Shown here: positions 1 to 11,009 of the stretch, piece after piece
How positions within the stretch are numbered: the stretch's first letter is position 1
Layout: each line of letters starts with the position of its first letter
Assembly (NCBI RefSeq): GCF_003966715.1
Contig: NZ_AP018907.1
Coordinates: forward strand, 112,001 to 176,000
DNA from: Blastochloris tepida
GTDB lineage: Bacteria > Pseudomonadota > Alphaproteobacteria > Rhizobiales > Xanthobacteraceae
DNA length: 64,000 bases
Direction: 5' to 3'
Made by a program: the position numbers and the translations under genes
The notes under the pieces: generated by a model
Told to the model about the DNA's origin: nothing
The model's database searches: none
What the model saw: only the letters and a program-made list of their open reading frames with translations

Positions 1-1
1 C

Positions 2-481
2 TTCCAATGGTGGCTAGGTACCGGCTTTCCCGATCCCGCCATCCGCAACATCTTCGGCATGGCGGTGGTGCGCGGCGCCGACGGCGGCTTCCTGCTGGGG
101 GTGATGGGCGGCCACACCGCCAATGCCGGCAGCGTCTATTTTCCGTCCGGCACGCCCGATCCCGGCGACATTTCGGGTGGCCGGCTCGATCTTGCCGGTT
201 CGGTGGTGCGGGAGCTGAAGGAGGAGACCGGGCTGGAGGCTGCGGCCTTCGTTGCCGAGCCCGGCTGGACCGTGGTGCTCGACGGGCCGCGTGTCGCGCT
301 GATGCGCACCTTCTTGGCCGACGAGGCGAGCGGGCTCCTGGTTGCGCGGGCGCGGGCCTTCATTGCCGCCGATCCCGGCGCCGAGCTGGCCGACGTTATC
401 GCCGTCCACGGGATCGACGACTTGCCGCCGGTGGCGCCGGCCTTCGTGCGGGCCTTTCTTGAATCGCGCCTCGCGGACTGA
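2..481 (+). CDS. Nudix hydrolase, 5'-truncated by window edge
   Basis: The frame is open from the first bases of the window, so the true start lies upstream; an internal ATG at 59 would give 140 residues. The visible part reads PSGTPDPGD, then a Nudix-like helix ending in VVRELKEETGLEAA, which matches the REUxEExGU core of the Nudix box that binds Mg2+. The Gly and first Glu of the box do not line up exactly with the consensus, so this is a divergent family member. Such enzymes hydrolyse nucleoside diphosphates linked to another moiety; the substrate cannot be read here. It faces the patatin-like gene tail to tail with 3 bases between them. Confidence 0.8.
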   Translation, partial: FQWWLGTGFPDPAIRNIFGMAVVRGADGGFLLGVMGGHTANAGSVYFPSGTPDPGDISGGRLDLAGSVVRELKEETGLEAAAFVAEPGWTVVLDGPRVALMRTFLADEASGLLVARARAFIAADPGAELADVIAVHGIDDLPPVAPAFVRAFLESRLAD

Positions 482-484
482 AGG

Positions 485-1858
485 TCAGCGCCCGAGGAGA
501 CTGCCGCGCAGCACGGGGTGGGCGCGGGTGGCCTCGATGCCGGCTTTCACCACCAGTTCGACCTGCTCCGGCTCCAGCCGCAGTCGGGTCGGCACCGCAT
601 TGAGCGTGGCGGTGAGGCTGCCGAGCTGGTCGAAGGAAACCTGGGCGAGATCAAACGAAACGTCGTTGCAGCGCCAGCCGGGGCCGGCGCCAAGCCGCTT
701 CGCCTCGGCGGGCGACAGGCCGCAGCGCCATTTGCGGGTCGACGTCTCCCATTGGTTCATGGTCAGGCGGAAAGCGTCGAACGAAGAGATCGCCGCCGCA
801 TCGATGGCAGTGTCGGTGACCGCGCCGAGCAGCTCCTGGCCCGAGGGTCCCTCGGGCGAGAGCGTCCAATTGCCGGCCGGTCCGCGGCCGGCATTGACGA
901 CGATGAACACGAGGCGGCGCAGCTGGACGGCGCGCTCGGCATTGAGCGGCGCGTAGGGCCGGTCGCCGATCTCGCGGGCAATGACGAGGCCGGCCAGACC
1001 GAAATTGTCGACGAGTCCGCCATCGGCCAGCTTGACGTAACGGATCTGGCCGGGATCGCGATAGCGGATCAGCGCCTGGGCGAAGGCGCGGGCCTGACCG
1101 CCGGAACTCGGGTTCTTCAGCACCCGGTCGACCCACGGCGGCAGCGGCGCGCGGCAGGAATCGGGGAAGGTCTTGAGCACGATCGGCGCAAAGGCGACCG
1201 GCACCGCGGCGGACGCGGCCACCGCCTGGGACACCGGGTAGGAGGTGACGTCGCTGCACAGCGCGGCGAAGGTCGACGGCGTGAAGTGGAACGGCGTGCG
1301 GTTGAACAGGTCGGAGGCGTTGATCCACACCATCGGCCGGTTCTTGCCGTGGAGGTCGGCCAAAGTGGCGCCGTGGAACAGCTGGCGGTCGAGCCAGGCC
1401 GGCAGGCGCGAGGCGTCGTTGACGCCGCCCTCGATGCCGCGCACCAGATTGGCGAGGCTGATCCTTGTGTCGAGGCTTTCCTCGGCGTTCTGGAGCAGGA
1501 AGCGCTCGCGGAAGTCGTTCATCGCCGCCCGGCCCTTCAGGCCGAAATAGGCGGCGGCGACCGAGCCGCCCGACACGCCCGAGATGAACACCACCCGGTC
1601 GAGATAGCTGCCGCCCTCGCGCGAGGGCATGGTGTCGAGCGCGGTCAGCACGCCGTGGGCGAAGGCGGCGGCGCGGGTGCCGCCGCCCGAGAAGGACAGC
1701 GCAACGGCGACGTCGCCGGTCATTTTTGGCGGCGAGCTCGCATCCTGCGTCGGCGACGCGGGGTCGATCGGCTGGTTGATCGGCAGGTTGAAGACCGTTC
1801 CGCATCCGGCGACGAAGACGCCGAGCAGTGCGGCCAGGGTCAGGCGGCGTCCCGTCAT
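485..1858 (-). CDS. Patatin-like phospholipase, predicted lipoprotein
   Basis: A 457-residue protein with a lipoprotein signal (VAGC, Cys19) and a complete patatin catalytic fold: the oxyanion-hole loop SGGGTR at residues 57-62, the nucleophile elbow GVSGG with Ser96, and the catalytic Asp in DGGLVDNFG at about residue 279. Proteins of this family act as acyl hydrolases on phospholipids or other acyl esters through a Ser-Asp dyad. The lipobox suggests it is anchored to the periplasmic face of a membrane. It lies 58 bases downstream of a second small lipoprotein gene on the same strand, so the two are probably co-transcribed. The physiological substrate is unknown. Confidence 0.9.
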   Translation of the reverse strand: MTGRRLTLAALLGVFVAGCGTVFNLPINQPIDPASPTQDASSPPKMTGDVAVALSFSGGGTRAAAFAHGVLTALDTMPSREGGSYLDRVVFISGVSGGSVAAAYFGLKGRAAMNDFRERFLLQNAEESLDTRISLANLVRGIEGGVNDASRLPAWLDRQLFHGATLADLHGKNRPMVWINASDLFNRTPFHFTPSTFAALCSDVTSYPVSQAVAASAAVPVAFAPIVLKTFPDSCRAPLPPWVDRVLKNPSSGGQARAFAQALIRYRDPGQIRYVKLADGGLVDNFGLAGLVIAREIGDRPYAPLNAERAVQLRRLVFIVVNAGRGPAGNWTLSPEGPSGQELLGAVTDTAIDAAAISSFDAFRLTMNQWETSTRKWRCGLSPAEAKRLGAGPGWRCNDVSFDLAQVSFDQLGSLTATLNAVPTRLRLEPEQVELVVKAGIEATRAHPVLRGSLLGR

Positions 1859-1916
1859 ATGTCTGGTCCGTTGCTGGCGGTTGGGGGAGTGCGGCCGGCG
1901 TGGCGGCGGCGTGGTC

Positions 1917-2318
1917 TCAGGACCGTCCGGCGAGGTCGCGGCTGCGAACCATGCTCTCGCCCTGGGACACCGGATAGCCGAAGCGGCGCTTGGTGGCGTT
2001 CATCAGCGCGATCGCCTCGTAGCTGCGCGCCGCCTGACAGGCGGCGACGGCCGGGCGCAGATCGTTGATCACCCTGTCGTAGACCGGCTTGTTGACGTGC
2101 CCCGTGCGCAGGTCATTGTCCATCACCGCCTTGTAGGCGGACAGCTCGGCGCCGCACGGCTGACCGTTGGGAATGTCGAGCGCCGCCACCTTGGCGCCCG
2201 GATTGACCGGCTCGGCGGTGGGGGCCGGCGCGGTCGATGTCTCCAGCGTATTGCAGGCGGCGAGCGAAAGCGCGACGGCGATCGTGGCGAAAAAAGTGGC
2301 GGGACGGAGCGGGGACAT
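1917..2318 (-). CDS. Small predicted lipoprotein of unknown function
   Basis: Starting at the ATG at 2318, which has an AGAGG ribosome site, the protein has 133 residues. It opens with a typical signal and lipobox (ALSLAAC followed by N), then a mature part of about 110 residues with conserved-looking Cys residues (QPCGAEL and AACQAARSYEA) that could form a disulfide in the periplasm. No enzymatic motif is visible. A longer open frame upstream to 2678 lacks a ribosome site and is Arg-rich, so I rejected it. It precedes the patatin-like lipoprotein gene on the same strand, probably as an operon. Confidence 0.75.
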   Translation of the reverse strand: MSPLRPATFFATIAVALSLAACNTLETSTAPAPTAEPVNPGAKVAALDIPNGQPCGAELSAYKAVMDNDLRTGHVNKPVYDRVINDLRPAVAACQAARSYEAIALMNATKRRFGYPVSQGESMVRSRDLAGRS

Positions 2319-2839
2319 CGTTGGCCTCTTTGGAAACCATGGTGGCTGGCTCGTCATAGCAGCGAGAATGTGGCCTTGAAATAACCATACGAAGGCGTCA
2401 TGAAGGGAACGCTGGGTTCGCGGCCAAGTGTGGCCGGAGGGCCATGCGTGCGCGCCACCTTCGCCTGAAGGTTTCGGCCTATTTCGCCCAGCTCTCGACA
2501 ACCGACAGCCCAAGTCACGCGGGGCGCGTCTTACGGCTCCCCGCGCCGCGCGGCCGGTGCCCTTCGGGCGCTGCCGTGTCGCGTTTGCGCTGTCGAGTTC
2601 GGGAGTCGCGCGATCACGTCGTGGTCCGCGGCCCCGGCCTCGCCGGAACCCCCTTGTGCGAAAACGGGATTTCGGCAACCGGACTATGCAACGCCGGCCA
2701 TGCGGGCCGGATCTCTTGAATCAAGCGTCCGCCGGCCCGATGGCCCGGAGCGGGCGCGCCCAATGTTGGTTTGATGCATTTTCGCTCGCAGGACCGGTTT
2801 CCCGCTTTGCGGACGATGCGCCAGCAAGAAAGACAGACC
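2319..2839. other. 521-bp divergent intergenic region
   Basis: No convincing gene is seen between the small lipoprotein gene and the DEAD-box helicase gene. The stretch around 2655-2690 (aaaacgggatttcggcaacc) resembles the dispersed repeat family found elsewhere in the window. The segment 2774-2812 (gcattttcgctcgcaggacc) resembles a degraded copy of the gcatttt...gtggataccgg element. The region must hold the promoters of both flanking genes, but no clear -35/-10 pair could be assigned. Confidence 0.5.
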
Positions 2840-4372
2840 TTGACCGATTTCAACACGCTCGGCCTTGCCGCGCCGATCCTGCGCGCCCTCGCCGAGGCGA
2901 ATCACGTCAATCCGACCCCGATCCAGAGCCAGGCGATCCCGCCGGTGATCGCGGGACGCGACCTCGTCGGCATCGCCCAGACCGGCACCGGCAAGACCGC
3001 AGCCTTCACGCTGCCGATCCTCAACCGGCTTGCCGTCCATCGCAGCCCCGCCCGGCCCGAACGGGGCGCGGTGCGCGCGCTGGTGCTGGCGCCGACCCGC
3101 GAGCTGGCGGGCCAGATCCTCACGGCCGTGAAGACCTATGGCAAGCACCTGCGGCTGAAGACCGCGCTGGCGATCGGCGGGGTGTCGATGAACCCGCAGG
3201 TCCGCGCGCTGGCCCAGGGCGTCGACGTGCTGGTCGCCACTCCCGGCCGGCTGATGGATCTGGCCAACCACCACGCCGTGCGGCTCGACGGCGTCGAGGT
3301 GCTGGTGCTGGACGAAGCCGACCAGATGCTCGACATGGGCTTCATCCACGCTATCCGCCGGATCGAGGCGCTGCTGCCGCACGCGCGCCAGAGCCTGCTG
3401 TTCTCGGCCACCTGGCCCAAGGAGATCGAGGCGCTGGCCGCCAAGATGATGCGCGATCCGGTGCGGGTGGCGGTCACCCCGGTGGCCAAGACCGCCGACC
3501 GCATCGACCAGCGCATCCTGCTCGTCGACAAGGCCGACAAGACGGCGATCCTGGCCGATGTGCTGCGGCGCGAGCCGGTGGAGCGGGCCCTCATCTTCGC
3601 CCGCACCAAGCACGGCGCCGATAAAATCGTGCGCATGCTCGACAAAGCCGGCTTGCCGGCGGCAGCAATCCACGGCAACAAGTCGCAGAACCAGCGCGAG
3701 CGGGTGCTGGCCGCCTTTCGCGACGGCAGCCTGCGCACGCTGGTGGCAACCGATATCGCCGCCCGCGGCATCGACGTCGCGGGCGTCAGCCATGTGGTGA
3801 ATTTCGACTTGCCCAACGTGCCCGAGAGCTATGTGCATCGCATCGGCCGCACCGCCCGTGCCGGCGCCACGGGCGTGGCGATCTCCCTGTGCGATGCCGA
3901 GGAGCGGCCCTATCTCAAGGCCATCGAGTGCCTGATCCGCAGCTCCATCCCGGCGGTCGATCTGCGCGGGCGGGCACGGTCGGGGACGGGCACGGCTGCG
4001 CCCAAGGTCGATTTGCCCAAGCGTGAGGGCGAGTCCGCGGCGGCTCCGCGCGCCGCCAGGCGGACGGCCGATCCGGCGTCACGGCCTGCGGCCAATCCGG
4101 CGTCAAGGACGGCATCCAAGCCTGCGGCAAAGCCGGTGGCGGGTCGGGCTGCCGGTCCGGCCTCCAGGCAGGACACCAAGTCGAGTCACGAGCGCGGGCA
4201 CACGGGCGGCAAGGCCGCCCAGCGGCCGGCCGCCGCCCGGACCGGGACGGGACGGCCGGCGGCGCGCGAAGCGGGCCCGGACACCGGCTTCGCGGCCATG
4301 GCGTTCCTCAAGCCGGCGCGACGGCCGGGCCGGAACACCCGGTTTGCGCCTGCGGCGCGTCCGGTGGGCTGA
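2840..4372 (+). CDS. DEAD-box ATP-dependent RNA helicase
   Basis: A superfamily 2 RNA helicase. Visible motifs are the Q motif (FNTLGL, PTPIQ), Walker A AQTGTGKT at about residues 46-53, PTRELA, DEAD near residue 157, SAT, and the C-terminal helicase motif [10 protein letters not shown]. After about residue 375 comes a low-complexity Ala/Arg/Pro/Lys tail, typical of RNA-binding extensions in RhlE/DeaD proteins. I chose the TTG at 2840 because family members begin (M)TxFxxLGL and AGAAAGA lies upstream; an in-frame ATG at 2816 would add eight residues. infA follows after 17 bases, suggesting a cold-shock or translation operon. Confidence 0.95.
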   Translation: MTDFNTLGLAAPILRALAEANHVNPTPIQSQAIPPVIAGRDLVGIAQTGTGKTAAFTLPILNRLAVHRSPARPERGAVRALVLAPTRELAGQILTAVKTYGKHLRLKTALAIGGVSMNPQVRALAQGVDVLVATPGRLMDLANHHAVRLDGVEVLVLDEADQMLDMGFIHAIRRIEALLPHARQSLLFSATWPKEIEALAAKMMRDPVRVAVTPVAKTADRIDQRILLVDKADKTAILADVLRREPVERALIFARTKHGADKIVRMLDKAGLPAAAIHGNKSQNQRERVLAAFRDGSLRTLVATDIAARGIDVAGVSHVVNFDLPNVPESYVHRIGRTARAGATGVAISLCDAEERPYLKAIECLIRSSIPAVDLRGRARSGTGTAAPKVDLPKREGESAAAPRAARRTADPASRPAANPASRTASKPAAKPVAGRAAGPASRQDTKSSHERGHTGGKAAQRPAAARTGTGRPAAREAGPDTGFAAMAFLKPARRPGRNTRFAPAARPVG

Positions 4373-4389
4373 GATTTCAGGAGCAAGGC

Positions 4390-4665
4390 ATGTCGAAGGA
4401 AGAACTGCTGGAATTCGATGGGGTGGTGACCGAGGTGTTGCCGGACGGCAATTTCCGGGTGAAGCTCGACAACGACCACGAAATCCTCGCCTATGCCGCC
4501 GGCAAGATGCGCAAGCACCGCATCCGCACCATTGCCGGCGACCGGGTGGTGGTGGAAATGTCGCCCTACGACCTGGAGCGCGGCCGCATCAACTTCCGCC
4601 ACAAGTCGGAGAGCGCCGGCCCGATCGGCAGCGGCCAGCGCCGCCCGCAGTTCCGCCGCCGCTGA
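4390..4665 (+). CDS. infA: Translation initiation factor IF-1
   Basis: A 91-residue protein with an intact S1-like OB-fold: [18 protein letters not shown], then [16 protein letters not shown] and [13 protein letters not shown], all IF-1 hallmarks. IF-1 binds the A site of the 30S subunit with IF-2 and IF-3. It carries about 18 extra C-terminal residues rich in Gln, Arg and Pro compared with the usual 72, as in many Hyphomicrobiales copies. An AGGAG site precedes the ATG. It sits directly downstream of a DEAD-box helicase gene, a pairing consistent with cold-induced RNA remodelling and translation. A G+C-rich palindrome without a T-tract follows the stop. Confidence 0.97.
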   Translation: MSKEELLEFDGVVTEVLPDGNFRVKLDNDHEILAYAAGKMRKHRIRTIAGDRVVVEMSPYDLERGRINFRHKSESAGPIGSGQRRPQFRRR

Positions 4666-4698
4666 CCGCACACACCGGGGCGCCCGCGCGGGCGGGCG

Positions 4699-5271
4699 TC
4701 AGCGGGGCGCGTGGCTGGGCGCGTGGTTGGGCTCTTGGCGGGGCTCTTGCAGGAGCGCCTCGATCTTGCCCTCGATGCGGGCCACGGCCGCCGCCAGATC
4801 CTGGCTGCGCAGGCGGTCGAGCTTGTCGTGCAGCGCGACGATCTCCACCTCGGCCTTGAGGTTGACCTCATAGTCGTGCAGCGCCTGGATGCGGTCCTTC
4901 GCCGCCTGCCGGTTCTGGCTCATCATGATGATCGGCGCCTGGATGGCGGCCAGCGTCGACAGCACCAGATTGAGCAGGATGAACGGATAGGGGTCGAAGG
5001 GCTGCCAATTGGCGAGGCCGAGATTGATCGCGATCCAGGCCGCCATCACCAGCGAAAAGCTGATGATGAACGGCCACGAGCCGCCCCACGCCGCCACCCC
5101 GTCGGCGAGGCGCTGGCCGAAGGTCAGGCTCTCCTCGTACTCCGCCGACCAGTCCAACCGGGTGCTGAGGCGCTTGGCGATGTGCTCGATGACCCGGCGG
5201 TCGCGCGGCGGCAGCGCGTCCGGTCCCTTGTCGAGCAGCCGTTCGGCGAAGGTGCGGATATGGTCGGTCAT
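4699..5271 (-). CDS. DUF1003 domain membrane protein
   Basis: About 190 residues from the ATG at 5271, preceded by AGAGA; an upstream in-frame ATG at 5319 lacks a ribosome site. The central part has two closely spaced hydrophobic segments (FIISFSLVMAAWIAINLGL and PFILLNLVLSTLAAIQAPII) and the family signature around DPYPFILLNL and MMSQNRQAAKDR. A charged, probably coiled-coil C-terminus follows. DUF1003 proteins are small inner-membrane proteins; the function is not established. The gene diverges from the leuA leader region. Confidence 0.9.
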   Translation of the reverse strand: MTDHIRTFAERLLDKGPDALPPRDRRVIEHIAKRLSTRLDWSAEYEESLTFGQRLADGVAAWGGSWPFIISFSLVMAAWIAINLGLANWQPFDPYPFILLNLVLSTLAAIQAPIIMMSQNRQAAKDRIQALHDYEVNLKAEVEIVALHDKLDRLRSQDLAAAVARIEGKIEALLQEPRQEPNHAPSHAPR

Positions 5272-5348
5272 GGCGGGGGTCTCTCGGCGGGGTCTCGCAG
5301 TGCGCTCTTCGGCCTTCATGCCAGCCGGGAGCCGATGATCGCATCATC

Positions 5349-5377
5349 TTGCCACCAGCCCCGGCAACCGCTACAAA
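5349..5377 (+). promoter_or_regulatory. Candidate promoter for the leuA leader transcript
   Basis: TTGCCA (5349-5354) and TACAAA (5372-5377) are spaced by 17 bases and resemble a vegetative sigma factor promoter. The implied transcription start near 5384 would leave about 60 untranslated bases before the leader peptide start at 5444. The assignment rests on sequence pattern only. Confidence 0.5.
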
Positions 5378-5443
5378 CGATCATTCGTGGTTTGTGATCC
5401 GCCTGTAACGCGGGTCCATTGGCGCGAGACAGAGGGCAATACG

Positions 5444-5545
5444 GTGATCCGCTCGACGACGAGCCGCACCTGGAACCGGACCGCACACGCGGTGCTCCGG
5501 CGCGCCCTTGCGCTTCGCGGGATCCTGCTCCTTAGCCGCCCCTGA
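5444..5545 (+). CDS. leuL: Leucine-rich leader peptide upstream of leuA
   Basis: A 33-codon frame starts at GTG 5444 after a good ribosome site (GAGGG, 6 bases upstream). It ends in GILLLSRP then TGA. Six of the last 16 codons are Leu, including three consecutive Leu codons (ctg ctc ctt) five codons before the stop. The stop overlaps the 5' arm of a strong hairpin. This is the layout of a classical amino-acid leader peptide: ribosome stalling at the Leu codons when charged tRNA-Leu is scarce would change folding of the downstream RNA. The gene downstream is the first enzyme of leucine synthesis. The symbol leuL is assigned by position and composition, not homology. Confidence 0.7.
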   Translation: MIRSTTSRTWNRTAHAVLRRALALRGILLLSRP

Positions 5546-5579
5546 GGGCCGGCCGGGCTCATGCCTGGGCGCTCAGGGG
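5539..5579 (+). promoter_or_regulatory. Attenuator-like hairpin before leuA
   Basis: An outer stem CCCCTGAG (5539-5546) pairs perfectly with CTCAGGGG (5572-5579). Inside, CCGGGC and GCCTGG can pair around a TCAT loop with one G-U pair. The 5' arm overlaps the leader peptide stop codon, so a ribosome reaching the stop would block it. No run of T follows, so termination might be Rho-aided, or the structure may act on translation instead. Confidence 0.6.
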
Positions 5580-5656
5580 ACCGTGCGAGCAACCTCCCGA
5601 AACCGCAGACGGGGCCACGCGAACCGGCCCGCGATCTCCACGACAAGGATTTCCCG

Positions 5657-7249
<1,593 letters not shown>

Positions 7250-7271
7250 TACCAAGGGCCGAACGGTGTGA

Positions 7272-7366
7272 CTCGTCATGCCCGCACTTGTTGCGGGCAT
7301 CCACGACTTGAAACGCCTTTTGAACCAAAGACGTGGATGGCCGGGACAAGGCCCGGCCATGACGAC
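7272..7366 (+). repeat. Dispersed double-hairpin intergenic repeat, copy 1
   Basis: Two palindromes, atgcccgcacttgttgcgggcat and a ggatggccgggacaaggcccggcc-type hairpin, flank a spacer containing acgacttgaaacg and aaagacgtgg. The ends read gtcatg and catgac. A second copy lies inverted at 24141-24233. Elements of this type are common between genes in Bradyrhizobium-related genomes. Confidence 0.8.
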
Positions 7367-7436
7367 GGCGGAGCAATGGCAAGGGCCGCAGGCATGAGCC
7401 TGGCGGCAGAGAACGTGATCAGGATCTTCTATGACG

Positions 7437-7471
7437 AAACGGCCGCGGCGAAACTTCGCCGCGGCCGTTTT
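7437..7471. terminator. Rho-independent terminator between leuA and pckG
   Basis: AAACGGCCGCGGCGAA (7437-7452) pairs perfectly with TTCGCCGCGGCCGTTT (7455-7470), followed by T. The mirrored A run on the other side lets it work in both directions for the two converging genes. Confidence 0.9.
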
Positions 7472-7521
7472 GCATAGATCGCCCACCGGGCGGCGCGGGC
7501 CGCCCGGTCATCGCAAATGGC

Positions 7522-9378
7522 TCACTGGTTCTGGGCGTAGTCCGGCAGTTCCCAGTGGTTGGGCGAGCGCCACAGGTTCGACAGCAGAAGCTGGCGCATG
7601 GCGATGAATTCCTTGGGCAACCGGTCGAAGAGTTTGATGAACAGCTCCTCGTGGCCCAGCACTTCCTTCTGCCAGACGTCGCGGTCGACCGACATCAGCT
7701 GGTGGAACTGCTCGCGCGAGAACGACAGGCCGCGCCAGTCGATGTCGTCATAGGTCGGCACGTAGCCGAGCGGGCCCTCGATGGCGCGGGCGGTGCCGGC
7801 CGCGCGTTCGACGATCCACTTCAGCACGCGCATGTTCTCGCCGTAGCCGGGCCACAGGAACTTGCCGTCCTTGTCCTTGCGGAACCAGTTGACGCAGAAG
7901 ATGCGCGGCGGCTGGCTGACCTTGCGGCCCATGCTGAGCCAGTGATTGAAGTAGCTGGCCATGTGGTAGCCGGCGAACGGCAGCATCGCCATCGGGTCGC
8001 GGCGAACCTCGCCGATATTGCCGAAGGCGGCGGCGGTCATCTCCGAGCCCATGGTGGCGCCGGCATAGACGCCGAACGCCCAGTTCACCGGCTGATAGAC
8101 CAGCGGAACGACCGTCGAGCGGCGGCCGCCGAACACGATGGCCGAGATCGGCACGCCGGCCGGGTTCTCCCATTCCTTGTCGACCGCCGGGTTCTGGCCG
8201 GCGGGGACGGTGAAGCGGGAATTGGGGTGGGCCGCCTTGCGGCCGCAATCGGGCGTCCAGTCATTGCCCTGCCAGTCGATGGCGTGGGCCGGGGGCGGGC
8301 CGTCCATGCCCTCCCACCACACGTCGCCGTCGTCGGTCAGCGCGACATTGGTGAAGATGGTGTTGGCACGGATCGTATCCATGCAGTTCGGGTTCGAGGT
8401 GTAGTTGGTGCCCGGCGCCACGCCGAAATAGCCGGCTTCGGGATTGATGGCGTAGAGCCGGCCGTCGGCCCCGGGCTTCAGCCAGGCGATGTCGTCGCCG
8501 ATGGTGGTGACCTTCCAGCCCTCCATCTCCTTGGGCGGGATCAGCATGGCGAAGTTGGTCTTGCCGCAGGCCGAGGGGAAGGCGGCGGCAACAAAGGTCT
8601 TCTTGCCCTTGGGATCCTCGACGCCGAGGATGAGCATGTGCTCGGCCATCCAGCCCTCGTCGCGGCCCAGCACCGAGGCGATGCGCAGCGCGAGACACTT
8701 CTTGCCGAGCAGCGCGTTGCCGCCATAGCCCGAGCCGTAGGACCAGATCGAGCGCTCTTCCGGAAAGTGGACGATGTACTTGACGGTGGGGTTGCACGGC
8801 CAGGCGACGTCCTTCTGGCCGGGGGCGAGCGGCGCGCCGACCGTGTGCACGCACGGCACGAACACGTCGGACTCGCCCAGCGCGTCATCGACGGCGCGGC
8901 CCATGCGGGTCATCAGCTTCATATTGACGACGACGTAGGGCGAGTCGGTGATCTCGTAGCCGATATAGGAGATCGGCGAGCCGATCGGTCCCATGCAGAA
9001 CGGGATGACGTACATGGTGCGGCCGCGCATCGAGCCGTCGAACAGCGGCTGCAGCGTCGCCTTCATCTCGCGCGGGTCCATCCAATTGTTGGTGGGCCCG
9101 GCATCCTCCTTGTTGAGGCTGCAGATATAGGTGCGGTCCTCGACGCGGGCGACGTCGGAGGGGTCGGAGAAGGCGAGGAAGCTGCCCGGGCGCTTCTCGG
9201 GGTTGAGGCGCTTGAAGGTGCCGCTCTTCACCAGCTGATCGCAGAGCGCGTCATATTCCGCCTGCGAACCGTCGCACCAATGGATCTGATCCGGCTTGCA
9301 CAGCGTCGCGATGTCGTTGACCCATGCGCGCAGACGTTGGCTCTTGACGTGCGCGGGAATGCTGGTCGTTGCGGGCAT
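7522..9378 (-). CDS. pckG: GTP-dependent phosphoenolpyruvate carboxykinase
   Basis: A 618-residue protein starting at the ATG at 9378, with GAGGGG upstream. It carries the GTP-type kinase signature FPSACGKTN with the reactive Cys, plus [15 protein letters not shown] and FGGRRS motifs and a C-terminal [22 protein letters not shown] block. It converts oxaloacetate and GTP to phosphoenolpyruvate, CO2 and GDP (EC 4.1.1.32) for gluconeogenesis. Length and motifs exclude the ATP-type PckA that is usual in rhizobia, which is about 535 residues long and unrelated in most of its sequence. It converges on leuA across a strong terminator. Confidence 0.96.
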   Translation of the reverse strand: MPATTSIPAHVKSQRLRAWVNDIATLCKPDQIHWCDGSQAEYDALCDQLVKSGTFKRLNPEKRPGSFLAFSDPSDVARVEDRTYICSLNKEDAGPTNNWMDPREMKATLQPLFDGSMRGRTMYVIPFCMGPIGSPISYIGYEITDSPYVVVNMKLMTRMGRAVDDALGESDVFVPCVHTVGAPLAPGQKDVAWPCNPTVKYIVHFPEERSIWSYGSGYGGNALLGKKCLALRIASVLGRDEGWMAEHMLILGVEDPKGKKTFVAAAFPSACGKTNFAMLIPPKEMEGWKVTTIGDDIAWLKPGADGRLYAINPEAGYFGVAPGTNYTSNPNCMDTIRANTIFTNVALTDDGDVWWEGMDGPPPAHAIDWQGNDWTPDCGRKAAHPNSRFTVPAGQNPAVDKEWENPAGVPISAIVFGGRRSTVVPLVYQPVNWAFGVYAGATMGSEMTAAAFGNIGEVRRDPMAMLPFAGYHMASYFNHWLSMGRKVSQPPRIFCVNWFRKDKDGKFLWPGYGENMRVLKWIVERAAGTARAIEGPLGYVPTYDDIDWRGLSFSREQFHQLMSVDRDVWQKEVLGHEELFIKLFDRLPKEFIAMRQLLLSNLWRSPNHWELPDYAQNQ

Positions 9379-9523
9379 GTTCGTTCTCAACCCCTCATGA
9401 ATTCCGGATGCGGATAGCATCTTTCCTCGGCGGTCGGCGGCAAAGATGCGTCGGTCGTCGAATTTGGGAAACGCCGGCATCTGTATCTCAGCCGTTGCGC
9501 TGTTGCCATCCATACGGCGGATG

Positions 9524-9539
9524 GGCTGCAATTGCAGCC
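9524..9539. promoter_or_regulatory. Perfect 16-bp palindrome upstream of pckG
   Basis: GGCTGCAATTGCAGCC reads the same on both strands, about 145 bases before the pckG start. TGCAATTGCA-like centres are typical of dimeric repressor sites. It could equally be chance or part of the 3' region of the neighbouring ligase gene. Confidence 0.3.
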
Positions 9540-9563
9540 GGAATCCGGCCTGCAGGGGCGGGG

Positions 9564-11009
9564 TCAGCGGTGCAGTGCGACCTCCGGTCGCGCCGCGGCG
9601 GACCTTATGTCCCTGGGCCGGGGCTCCCTGCCGCCCTCGCCGCTGCGTCCGTGTTGCATCTCGGGCATGCTTGATATGCTCTGTGCCAGGGCCGCGCCCA
9701 GGATCGCCCAGAACGGCAGAAAGAAGCCTGCTGTCTGCAGGTGGAAATCCACCAGCGCGTGCAGGAAGGTCAGCGTTGCCACCGCTGCCCCGGCGATGGG
9801 GAGGGCGCGGTCGCGGCGGCGGGTCAGCGCGCCGCGATAGATCAGCGCGAGGGTTGTCAGGCAGGCCAGGACCACGGCGCCGGCGGCGGGCAGGCCGAGC
9901 TCCACCGCCACTTCGAGCGGGGTGTTGTGGGCGCGGTCGACGATGCCGAAGATGAACTGGTCGGGCCGGTAGGCGGGAAAGACGGTGGCGAAGGTGCCGA
10001 GCCCGGTCCCCCACCAGGGATGATCGGCGATGATCTCCGCGCTCGACTGGAAGATCAGAAGCCGGCTGAAATCCATCACGCCGCCCTGCTGGATGCGCTG
10101 CTCCAGCATGCCGCCCCACATCTCGACCGCCGCCACTCCGACCGCAGCGGCCGCGGCAACGGCGGCGAGGCCGGGCGAGGCGCCCTTGAGCTCGCGCTGG
10201 AAGCTCAGCAGCACGGCGACGGCCACGGCGAGCAGGGTCAGGAGGCTGCCGGCGCGCGAGCCGGTGGCCAGCACCGCCCCCAGGCAGATGAGCAGCGCCA
10301 GCGTCGGCTGGGTGATTTCGCGCGGCAGCCGGCTGAAGCCGAGCCGCAGCACATCGGTCAGATCGGCGCGATCCTCCGGCAAGTGGCGGCGGATCCGCAC
10401 GCACACCAGGGTGGCCCAGATCACCGCGCCCATGCCGAAAAAGGTCGCCGCGGTGTTGGGATTGACGAAGGTGCCGGTCATCCGCCCGGAATAGCTCGGC
10501 CGTTCCCGCCACAGCAGCATCTGCGGGTCGACGATCATCATCAGCAGGCCGTAGAGCGCATAGGCGATGCTGGCGAAGGCCACCACCTTCATCAGCCGCA
10601 CCGCGCGGTCGCGATCGGTGGCGGCCACGAACCCGGCCAGGAAGGCCATGAAGGCGGCGGCGGCCGGCCCGATGGCGAGCCAGGGCAGATCGCGCGTCGC
10701 CGTCGGCACCGGCGCGGGCGCCGCCCCGCCGAGCAGCGGCGCCACCCGTTCATGCAACGGGTAGTCCGGCAGCAGACCGGGCAGGGCCGCCGACTGCAGG
10801 GCCACCACCAGCCCGTAGACGCCTGCGGCGATGAGCATCGGCGCGAGCAGCGCGAGGTGGGTGGCCCGCAGGCGCCGGTAGTCGGCGAAGGCCAGCGAAA
10901 CCGCCAGCAGCACGATCCACAGCGCCACCCACAGCGGCTCGTTGGAGCCGAACGGCAGGGGCGCGAGCGCAACGACGGTGTAGAGGGCAGCGTGGGAGAG
11001 GCGGGACAC
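9564..11009 (-). CDS. O-antigen ligase / Wzy-like membrane protein
   Basis: A 481-residue polytopic membrane protein with about 10-12 hydrophobic segments. It has a large periplasmic loop containing [14 protein letters not shown], the arginine motif ATGSRAG, and the family signature (H)[10 protein letters not shown] followed by [17 protein letters not shown], which matches the Wzy_C domain of O-antigen ligases (WaaL) and polymerases. Such proteins transfer or polymerise polysaccharide from undecaprenyl carriers in the periplasm. Ligase versus polymerase cannot be settled from sequence alone. The exopolysaccharide kinase cluster starting at 16275 may be its functional partner. Confidence 0.88.
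   Translation of the reverse strand: MSRLSHAALYTVVALAPLPFGSNEPLWVALWIVLLAVSLAFADYRRLRATHLALLAPMLIAAGVYGLVVALQSAALPGLLPDYPLHERVAPLLGGAAPAPVPTATRDLPWLAIGPAAAAFMAFLAGFVAATDRDRAVRLMKVVAFASIAYALYGLLMMIVDPQMLLWRERPSYSGRMTGTFVNPNTAATFFGMGAVIWATLVCVRIRRHLPEDRADLTDVLRLGFSRLPREITQPTLALLICLGAVLATGSRAGSLLTLLAVAVAVLLSFQRELKGASPGLAAVAAAAAVGVAAVEMWGGMLEQRIQQGGVMDFSRLLIFQSSAEIIADHPWWGTGLGTFATVFPAYRPDQFIFGIVDRAHNTPLEVAVELGLPAAGAVVLACLTTLALIYRGALTRRRDRALPIAGAAVATLTFLHALVDFHLQTAGFFLPFWAILGAALAQSISSMPEMQHGRSGEGGREPRPRDIRSAAARPEVALHR

Noticed and set aside
7522..10512. A 996-codon open frame through pckG and into the ligase gene
   Set aside because: Only the first-translated part after ATG 9378 matches PEP carboxykinase; the upstream 380 codons are Arg/Pro/Ala-rich antisense-type sequence overlapping the real ligase gene in another frame.
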